Source of the DNA: an uncultured Oscillospiraceae bacterium
Lineage (GTDB): Bacteria > Bacillota > Clostridia > Oscillospirales > Oscillospiraceae
Direction: 5' to 3'
NCBI GenBank assembly: GCA_900757415.1
Contig: CAAENU010000175.1
Location: 1 to 5,439, forward strand
Length of the DNA: 5,439 nucleotides
The position numbers and the translations under genes are program-made. The notes beneath the pieces were generated by a model, which was given only the letters and a program-made list of their open reading frames with translations, had not been told where the DNA came from and did no database searches. This document shows positions 1-5,439 of this stretch, one piece after another. Position 1 is the first letter of the stretch; each line of letters opens with the position of its first letter.

Positions 1-3000
1 CGCATGAAAGAGATCACCGACCGGCTGGAAACCGGCATACAGGAGCTTTTCGAGAGTGAACGCTACAAAGCCTATCTCACCTCTATGGCGAAGTTCCACA
101 GTTACAGCTTCAACAATACGCTGCTGATCGCCATGCAGGGCGGCCAGCTTGTGGCTGGCTACAACAAGTGGCGGGACGATTTTCACCGCAATGTGAAGCG
201 GGGCGAGAAAGGCATCAAAATTCTGGCTCCGGCTCCCTACAAGGTGAAAAAGGAAATGCCGAAGCTGGACGAACAGGGTCAGCCGGTCATGGACAAGGAC
301 GGCAAGCCTCTGACCGAAGTACAGGAAACGCAAGTTCCGGCGTTCAAAATCGTGTCTGTCTTTGATGTGAGCCAGACCGAGGGCGAACCGTTGCCATCTA
401 TCGGTGTGGACGAGCTGGCCGGAAATGTGGAGCAATACGAGGACTTCTTCAAGGCACTGGAACAGACTTCCCCCGTGCCGATGGCCTTTGAGGACATCCC
501 CGGTGGTTCTCACGGCTACTACCACCTGACGGAAAAGCGGATCGCCATACAGGAGAACATGAGTGAGCTGCAAACTTTGAAAACAGCCATCCATGAGATT
601 GCCCATGCCAAGCTCCACGCCATTGACCCGGACGCCCCTGTGACCAAGCAGGCCGACCGGCCCGACAGCCGCACCCGCGAGGTGCAGGCCGAGAGCGTGG
701 CCTATGCCGTCTGCCAGCACTACGAACTGGACACGTCCGACTATTCCTTTGGGTATGTGGCTGGTTGGAGTTCCGGCAAAGACCTGAAAGAGCTGCGGGC
801 GTCCCTTGAAACCATCCGGGCCACCGCCCATGAGCTGATTACCACCATCGACGGCCACCTTGCCGAGCTTCAGCAACAGCGGCAGGCGCAGCAGGCCGTG
901 GAGCAAACTGTGGAACAGGCCGCCGAGCAGCCTGCCCCCGACAGTGTGTTTTCCAAGCTGCCCCCGGAACAGCAGCAGGAAATGACCGACAGTGTAAAGG
1001 CCATGCTGCAAATCCTGATTGACGCCGATGTGAAATCAACCGGCGAGGTGACGCAAGGCACGTTAGACGCCATTCAGACACAGGGCTTTGTCCTTTCCGG
1101 CGACGGGACGCTGCAACGGGCCGAGGCCCAAGAAGCTGCCTACCGTCTGGAAATCGGCAATATTCTCTTTATCCAGACCAGCGAAAACGGCTTTGACTAT
1201 ACCGTGTACGGCCCTGACTACAAAGAGATCGACGGCGGACAGTTGGACAATACGGAGTATTCTTTGTCGGAGGCCCGCGACGAAATTCTTTCCGGGATAG
1301 CACCGCAGGGCCATGTAACGGAAACCATCACCGGCGACGCACTGGAAGATTTTCAGGAGGCCGCAGAACAAGCCAATGCTATTTCCGTACAGCCGGAGCC
1401 GCAGCCGTGGAATGGGATTGACGGCCTCTTGAACAACAAGCCCATTATGCCGGAGGCCACCCCCACAGAACGGGCCAACGCTCTGATCGACTGGGCCGAG
1501 CGTGACGGTCAGCGCATGGGCAACGAGGAACGCCGGTTGATCGTGGAGTACGCCGAGACTGTGGGCGATACGGACAAGGTGATCGAGCTTATCAACCGTC
1601 TGTGCGAACAGGGCTATGAAATGCAGCACGGCCACATGGATGATTTTGTGAGAAGCCAGATTGAAAGTGAGATTGCCGTTGCCAAGGCGGAACAGCAAAC
1701 CGCCCTTGATCCGGCAGCGGAGCCGGTTGTAATGATCCTTTTCACCGAAAGCCCCCATCTGGAAATGGGCCAGCAAATGCCGCTGCATGAGGCTGACGCC
1801 TTGTTTGCCCGGCTGGACGCAGGACATCGAGGCGGCGGCTACTATGACAAGACCGACTTCCGCATTGATTTTACATTCCAAGGAGAGCCGCACAGCTATT
1901 CCGGGCGGCAGGATTTTGGCGACCGGGACGGTTCCCTGATTGAGCATATCCGGGAGTATCAGACCTTTTATCTGAACGACGAAAAATGGAAAGACCATCT
2001 GACCCGGCAGGGAGGCCCGGAGGCATGGGCGGAGGATCACGCCAGCCGGGAAGCCTTTCTCACCGAGATCATCCCCTACATGGAGCTGCATTGCAACCTG
2101 TCCCGGCTGGAACAGGAGGCGCAGACCCGTTTGGCGTCCAGCGACACCCTGACGCCGGAGGAAACCGCCTACTATGGGGCGCTGGTGGACTACGCTATGG
2201 AGTGCCGTCCGCTGCTCAACCACGGAGAGCCTTTGCCGGAAATGCCGAAACTGACCGACTTCGACCAGAGCTTGCAGGACTACAAGGCGCAGGTGGAGGC
2301 CGAAATTGCACAGGAGGCCGCCGACGCCGGTATGACCGTAGAGGAATATGCGGCGGCTGGCTATGAGGCCCCGGCCCAGCCGCAGGAGGTCAAAGAGCCG
2401 CCCCAGCAGGAAGCCCCGGAACAGCAGACAAAAGAACCTGCGGCGTCCGACTACTACTATTCCATCAATGAGGGCGCGGCCCGCCGTGCCAAGGAAATGA
2501 ACAGCTTTTCCGACTACAAGCCCGGCAGCGCCACAGCCGAATACCGGCATTATGTGGATAAAGCCTTTGCGCTGGCACAGGAACAGAAAAAGCGCGTCGA
2601 TCCCATGTACCATGAGAAGATCGACAGCCTGCTTGATACCTATGCCCGGAAGCTGGCTGCCAACATGAACCACGGCTATGAGATTGACGCCCGTGTTCCG
2701 TCCATTTTGATTGCCGGTGGTTCCAATTTCCCGGTACGCCAGAAAGAGAAACAGAACGCGGCCCGCGACAGCAATATGCAGGAATGGCAGTACATCCAAG
2801 GGCTGCTTGATAAAATCCGCAGCACCGGCATGGGCGGCATCCGGCAGGACGACCCGCAGGCCATTCCCAAGCTGCAAAAAAAGCTGGCCGGTCTGGAAAA
2901 GGCGCAGGAAACCATGAAAGCGGTCAATGCCTATTACCGCAAACACGGTACGCTGGACGGCTGCCCGCACCTCTCTCCTGAAAACCTTGAAAACCTGAAA

Positions 3001-5439
3001 GCAGATATGGCGTCCGGCTGGCACTATGAAAAGAAGCCGTTTCAGAGCTGGGAGCTGTCCAACAACAATGCGGAAATCCGCCGTGTCCGGCAGCGGATCG
3101 AAAGCCTGACCCGCGCAAACGAAGTGGCCTATGTGGGCTGGGAGTTTGACGGCGGCCATGTGGAGGCCAACCGGGATCAGGGCCGCTTGCAGGTGTTCTT
3201 TGACGGCAAGCCGGAAGCGGACGCCCGCCAGCAGTTGAAAGAGAACGGTTTCCGCTGGGCGCCGAGTGTGGGCGCATGGCAGCGGCTTTTGAACGACAAC
3301 GCCTACCATGCGTCGGACAGGATCGCTTGTATTCAGCCCCTTTCCGGCATCAAGCCCACGGAGCTGCAACGCAACAGCAGCCGGGAGCAGCGGGCGCAGA
3401 TGGCACAGGAACAGGCCGAGCCGGACTACTTCTACCGGGTACACGCTAACCCCCGCAGCGACAACCGGGAAAACCTGTATATGCTGCAAGCCTATATCCC
3501 GCAGGATAACGGCAGGGCCAAGATCGGGGATGTTCTCTATGTCGGGACGCCGGAACAGTGCCGGGAGCTGATGGATCAGCTCAATACCGGGGAACTGACG
3601 CAGGAGGCCGTCAAGGAGCTGTATGCCAAGGAACAGGAGCAGCCGACACCCGAACCCACCCCGGAACAGGAACCGGGACAAGAGCCGGAGCCGGAAACCG
3701 CCCCGGCGCAGGAAGTTACTTCCGACGCCGAGCCGCAGGTGGCCCCTGCCGAAACCCTGACGGAGTTGCAGGAAAAGGCGCTGGAAATCGCTGACCGCTA
3801 CAAAGACCTGCCCTTGCAGGCCAAGATTGATGTGATCGCGCAGGCGTTTGGCTGCAAGACCGGCGAAATCCACACGTCCCCCTGTACCGGCAAATGGCGC
3901 GGCACCAGCGATATGACGATCCGTTTTGACAACGGCGCGTCCCTGTTTATCGGCAACCACCTGACGCCAAAAGCCAAGACGGTCAAGGTGCAGACGGAAT
4001 GTGTCAACCATACTTTGGTGCAGTACAACCCGGAAATCGTCAAGGCCACCAAGGAAGCGGCCCTGCCCGCGCTGTTGCAGCGGGAGGCCAAGGACAACGA
4101 GATCGCGGCCCAAAAGGGCTTGAAGCCCTACACGCTGCTCAATGTGGAGTTCAACGAGGGAGCCGATGAAAAGACCGGCGGTTATATTGGCTGGTACTAT
4201 GTGACGCTGGCCGTGGACGGCAAAATCTGTACCCATCTGGAAACGGGATTGAACCATAACATTGCCAGCGGCAAGGTGAGCGACACCCCAACACGGGCCG
4301 ACTACTACCCGGCAGGAGCCTTGAAAGAGGCCGATGTAGACTACGTTTTCAATAACGTGGGCTTTTCCTCTGCGTCCACCCTCTATACGGTGCCGTTGCG
4401 GGACGATGTGCGGGAACGGGCCGAAAAGACACTGGCCGAGCGCAGCGCCGCCGCGCCGGAGGCAAGCCGGGAATGGGGCTTTTACATCATTCCCGATCTG
4501 AAAACATGGGCCACCAATGCCGAGCAGCAGACCCCGATAGAGCATTTCGCTACCTTTGAGGAAGCCAAGGCCCGGTTCGACGAGCTGCGGAGCCAGCCCT
4601 ATAACAGCGAGGCCAAGGATTTGAACACCGAAGGCCGACCCTATGCCCATCTGACGCTGGGCATGGAAAGCAAGGACGGCATGAGCGCCGCCGATATTCT
4701 CCATGTGCGGGCGGGCCAGAATTATCTTGCGGAGGACTTCACCCGCATGGAACGGCTGCGGAGTGATCCCGTGGTACTGGAAAGCCTTTCCCGTGTGGCA
4801 CAGGAAATCGGCTTTGACCGGGTGCGGCCCTATGTGGTGGAGAACGGCAGCTACAAGGCCATGCCGGATATGCCGTTCACCCAATGGGAAAACCCGTATT
4901 TCACCGTCGATCCCCCGAAGCAGGGCGATACCTTTACCATCTACCAGCTCAAAGACGGGCCGGAAACACGGAATTATCGCTATGAGGCTTACGAGAGCTT
5001 GCAAGAAGCGGGGCTGGCCGTTGACCGGCAGAATTACGATCTGGTTTACACGGCCCCGCTGGACGGCAAAACCACGCTGGAGGATATTTACCGTACATTC
5101 AACCTTGACCGTCCCGCCGACTTCACCGGCCACAGCCTTTCCGTTTCCGACGTTGTGGTGCTGACCCGCAGCGGCAAGGAGGAAGCCCATTACTGTGACA
5201 GCTTAGGCTTTACGCCGGTGCCGGAGTTCTTCTTGCAGCGGGAAAAACAGCTTACGCCACGGGAATTGCTGACCGGCGAGAGCATCCAGACCCCACGGGG
5301 CAGTTTCCTTGTAACGGATATGAACCGGGAGCAGTTGGAAGCCGCAGGCTATGGTTTCCACCACCAATCCGAGGACGGCAAGTATCTTATCATGGGCAAC
5401 GGCACGGACGCCTTTGCCATCCCCGCCCAGCAGGAAAGC
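1..5439 (+). CDS. Giant ArdC-like antirestriction / polyvalent protein (partial at both ends)
   Basis: Frame +1 is open for all 1813 codons, with coherent protein sequence and strong G/C third-position bias throughout. The protein starts with an ArdC-N DNA-binding domain and an HEIAH zinc-peptidase domain. A string of accessory modules follows, including LPD-type, LPD25-like and YodL-like units, joined by Q/E/P-rich linkers. I see no signal peptide or membrane segment, so it is probably cytoplasmic, or possibly delivered with transferred DNA. The first codon is CGC, followed by ATG at base 4. Relatives I recall carry some residues before this point, so the true start is probably upstream. No stop occurs before base 5439, so the C-terminus is also missing. 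ArdC proteins bind ssDNA and protect entering plasmid DNA from restriction; extending that role to this protein is inference. Neighbouring genes cannot be seen. An alternative reading is a phage or plasmid polyvalent protein rather than one from an integrative conjugative element. The family call is strong; the function of most modules is unknown. Confidence 0.93.
4..375 (+). other. ArdC-N (DUF1738-type) ssDNA-binding domain
   Basis: Residues 2-125 show the ArdC-N pattern. There is an amphipathic helix (MKEITDRLETGIQELF), then the SFNNTLLIAMQ segment at about 36-46, GYNKWRDDFHRNV at 53-65 and the basic KRGEKGIKILAP turn at 66-77. A variable charged insert (about 81-112) precedes the closing VFDVSQTEGE strand at 120-129. 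In characterised ArdC proteins this domain binds single-stranded DNA, which suits protection of a strand entering by conjugation. The extreme N-terminus is probably cut by the window edge. Domain identity is confident; DNA binding by this particular copy is inferred. Confidence 0.88.
412..849 (+). other. ArdC-type zinc metallopeptidase domain (HEIAH)
   Basis: Residues 138-283 form the metallopeptidase-like half of ArdC. The HExxH motif is HEIAH at 198-202, giving H198 and H202 as metal ligands and E199 as the catalytic base. About 25 residues later comes TREVQAESVAYAVC (225-238), where E227 or E231 is a plausible third ligand in the helix that follows the motif in this fold. The GYVAGWS segment at 251-257 and the helix after it match the usual end of the domain. 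All expected catalytic residues are present, so I see no sign of inactivation. The substrate is unknown; in ArdC the peptidase-like fold is established, but a proteolytic target is not one I can name. Confidence 0.85.
856..948 (+). repeat. Q/E/A-rich low-complexity linker 1
   Basis: Residues 286-316 are dominated by Gln, Ala and Glu (AELQQQRQAQQAVEQ and following). The DNA consists of cag/gag/gcc-type codons in near-repeats. It separates the ArdC unit from the downstream modules and is probably a helical or flexible spacer. No enzymatic motif is visible. Confidence 0.6.
1141..1290 (+). other. Small beta-like module with IDGGQLD core
   Basis: Residues 381-430 alternate hydrophobic and polar residues, as expected of a short beta sheet: YRLEIGNILFIQTS, then FDYTVYGPDYKEIDGGQLD, then a closing helix SLSEARDEIL. 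I recall similar segments recurring in YodL- and ArdC-containing proteins of gut Clostridia, but I cannot give a domain name or function. It contains no catalytic motif that I recognise. Confidence 0.45.
1459..1698 (+). other. Helical segment, unknown function
   Basis: Residues 487-566 look mostly alpha-helical and charged (ERANALIDWAERDGQRM, then KVIELINRLCEQGYEMQHG, then DDFVRSQIESEIAVAKAEQ). It lies directly before the LPD-type module and may be a small helical domain or a structured spacer. I do not recognise the family. Confidence 0.4.
1726..2118 (+). other. LPD-type (large polyvalent protein-associated) module
   Basis: Residues 576-706 form a compact module. It begins with the strand VVMILFTESPHLEMGQ, then a helix with PLHEADALFARLD (594-606). 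Next comes the beta pair GGGYYDKTDFRIDFTFQGEP (611-630) and the YSGRQDFGDRDGSLIEHIREY signature (633-653). It ends with helices around WKDHL, EAWAED and PYMELHCNLSRLEQ (692-705). This resembles one of the LPD domains from the computational survey of polyvalent proteins; I am unsure which number (perhaps LPD11 or LPD16). Its activity is unknown. The conserved-looking D/H/E residues may reflect structure rather than catalysis. Confidence 0.55.
2365..2445 (+). repeat. P/Q/E-rich linker 2
   Basis: Residues 789-815 are built almost wholly from Pro, Gln, Glu, Ala and Lys (PAQPQEVKEPPQQEAPEQQ). The segment is likely disordered and divides the LPD-type part from the following helical module. Confidence 0.6.
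2449..2964 (+). other. Charged helical module with AGGSNFPVR core, function unknown
   Basis: Residues 817-988 start with DYYYSINEGAARRAKEMNSF. Long charged helices follow (VDKAFALAQEQKKRVDPMYHEKIDSLL, 852-878). The core is VPSILIAGGSNFPVRQKEKQN (899-919), then WQYIQGLLDKIRSTGMGGI (929-947) and a final helix ending AVNAYYRKHGTLDGC (974-988). I recall close versions of the core in many clostridial element and phage proteins, always with no assigned role. The basic RQKEKQN stretch next to a GG turn could contact nucleic acid, but that is a guess. Confidence 0.55.
3118..3357 (+). other. GFRW..AWQR module
   Basis: Residues 1040-1119 contain two strands, VAYVGWEFDGGHVEANRD and GRLQVFFDGKPE. A helix with QQLKENGFRWAPSVGAWQRL (1078-1097) follows, then NAYHASDRI. 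The arrangement 'lone Gly-Phe-(R/K)-Trp-x-P ... AWQR' is a recurring signature in mobile-element polyvalent proteins. The aromatic and arginine residues are likely structural or nucleic-acid-facing. Function is unknown. Confidence 0.5.
3424..3600 (+). other. Small module between GFRW unit and PE linker
   Basis: Residues 1142-1200 read DYFYRVHANPRSDNRENLY, then MLQAYIPQDNGRAKIGDVLY, then a helix PEQCRELMDQLNTGELT. It looks like a small alpha/beta unit that presents a tyrosine-rich face. I do not recognise the family. Confidence 0.35.
3631..3750 (+). repeat. Pro-Glu-rich linker 3
   Basis: Residues 1211-1250 are a Pro/Glu/Gln stretch (QPTPEPTPEQEPGQEPEPE and following). The DNA is correspondingly repetitive (ccg gaa cag gaa, gag ccg gag ccg). 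It is a typical extended or disordered spacer and the clearest domain boundary in the protein. Such stretches are prone to length change between relatives. Confidence 0.7.
3757..4440 (+). other. Unnamed module with CxxGKWRGTSD signature
   Basis: Residues 1253-1480 contain a helix LQAKIDVIAQAFGC (1272-1285), then TSPCTGKWRGTSDMTIRFDNG (1292-1312) and FIGNHLTPKAKTVKVQTEC (1316-1334). A beta-rich section follows, GGYIGWYYVTLAVDGKICTHLETG (1393-1416), then VDYVFNNVGFSSASTLY (1446-1462). Cysteines at 1285, 1295, 1334 and 1410 are spaced too irregularly to call a zinc site. The GKWRG and FDNG turns look like conserved landmarks. I cannot assign a family or activity. Confidence 0.45.
4468..4836 (+). 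other. LPD25-like module
   Basis: Residues 1490-1612 begin REWGFYIIPDLKTWATNAEQ, continue through FATFEEAKARFDELRSQPYNSEA (1516-1538) and the strand YAHLTLGMES, and end with ILHVRAGQNYLAEDFTRM (1566-1583) and ARVAQEIG-like SRVAQEIGFDRVRPYV (1597-1612). I associate this pattern with large polyvalent-protein-associated domain 25, which commonly lies just before YodL in clostridial element proteins. The exact family number comes from memory. Function is unknown. Confidence 0.6.
4927..5232 (+). other. YodL-like domain
   Basis: Residues 1643-1744 carry the YodL pattern. It opens with FTIYQLKDGPETRNYRYEAY and SLQEAGLAVDRQNYDLVYTA (1666-1685), then LEDIYRTFN (1693-1701). The strongest stretch is PADFTGHSLSVSDVVVL (1705-1721), followed by EEAHYCDSLGFTPVPEFF (1727-1744). 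It is named after Bacillus subtilis YodL and is found repeatedly at the C-terminal side of large mobile-element proteins in Firmicutes. Its molecular role here is not known. Domain identity rests on the HSLSVSDVVVL and the YCDSLGF..VPEFF signatures. Confidence 0.75.
5281..5424 (+). other. C-terminal small module, cut near the window edge
   Basis: Residues 1761-1808 read SIQTPRGSFLVTDMNREQLE, AAGYGFHHQSEDGKYLIMGN, then GTDAFAI. A strand, a helix and a beta hairpin are suggested. I recall this segment just after YodL in clostridial element proteins. The reading frame is still open at base 5439, so how much protein follows cannot be known. Confidence 0.45.

Noticed and set aside
4..6. ATG at base 4 as the true start codon
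   Set aside because: Only one codon precedes it, so no ribosome binding site can be judged, and ArdC-N relatives I recall begin some residues earlier. It is more likely an internal Met.
1986..2366. Plus-strand open frame of 126 codons in another phase, with purine-rich sequence nearby
   Set aside because: It lies wholly inside the LPD-type and adjoining part of the sense gene and its Gly/Ala/Arg-rich product is typical of a shifted frame in GC-rich DNA. The ggagg-like strings come from Gly/Glu codons of the real frame.
2924..3277. Minus-strand open frame of 117 codons
   Set aside because: Its composition is rich in Ser, Pro, Arg and Gly with no family resemblance, and it is entirely antisense to the main gene.
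3631..3750. Repetitive tract considered as a CRISPR or direct-repeat array
   Set aside because: The repeats are short, imperfect and in frame with Pro/Glu codons, with no spacer pattern. They are explained by low-complexity protein sequence.
4703..5164. Plus-strand open frame of 153 codons overlapping the LPD25-like and YodL-like region
   Set aside because: Its translation is rich in Arg, Thr, Pro and Trp without domain structure, and it overlaps well-supported domains in the main frame.
1063..5190. A 1375-codon open frame on the minus strand
   Set aside because: It is codon-aligned with the sense gene and arises because TTA, CTA and TCA codons are absent from it. Its translation is a monotonous mix rich in Leu, Gly, Arg, Val and Phe, with no recognisable domain, while the sense frame has clear domains throughout.

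Overview
The window is one uninterrupted coding region. Frame +1 is open from base 1 to base 5439 (1813 codons, no stop) and runs off both edges. It encodes the greater part of a giant multidomain protein of the 'polyvalent protein' type, carried on integrative conjugative elements, conjugative plasmids and some phages. No second gene, RNA gene, promoter, terminator, CRISPR array or insertion sequence can be supported, and no intergenic stretch of any length is present.

The N-terminus (residues 1-285) is an ArdC-like antirestriction unit: an ArdC-N single-stranded-DNA-binding domain followed by a zinc-metallopeptidase domain with an intact HEIAH motif. After it comes a string of modules separated by Q/E/P-rich linkers. 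In order they are: a small beta-like module (about 381-430), a short helical segment (487-566), a large polyvalent-protein-associated (LPD)-type module (576-706), a charged alpha-helical module with an AGGSNFPVR core (817-988), a GFRW..AWQR module (1040-1119), a small module (1142-1200), a Cys-containing module I cannot name (1253-1480), an LPD25-like module (1490-1612), a YodL-like domain (1643-1744) and a final small module (1761-1808) where the window stops.

The sequence is GC-rich with strong G/C preference at third codon positions. The domain set resembles proteins I recall from conjugative elements of gut Clostridia (Oscillospiraceae/Ruminococcaceae and Lachnospiraceae). The host is therefore probably a gut Firmicute and the context an integrative conjugative element of roughly the Tn1549 kind. 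This is inferred from recall of the family, since no transfer, integrase or relaxase gene lies in the window.

The likely role, inferred from ArdC and from the polyvalent-protein idea, is to protect or prepare incoming element DNA in a new host. The ArdC unit would bind the entering single strand and counter restriction, and the other modules would supply further, mostly unknown, anti-host or DNA-processing functions. Only the ArdC part has a known biochemical precedent.
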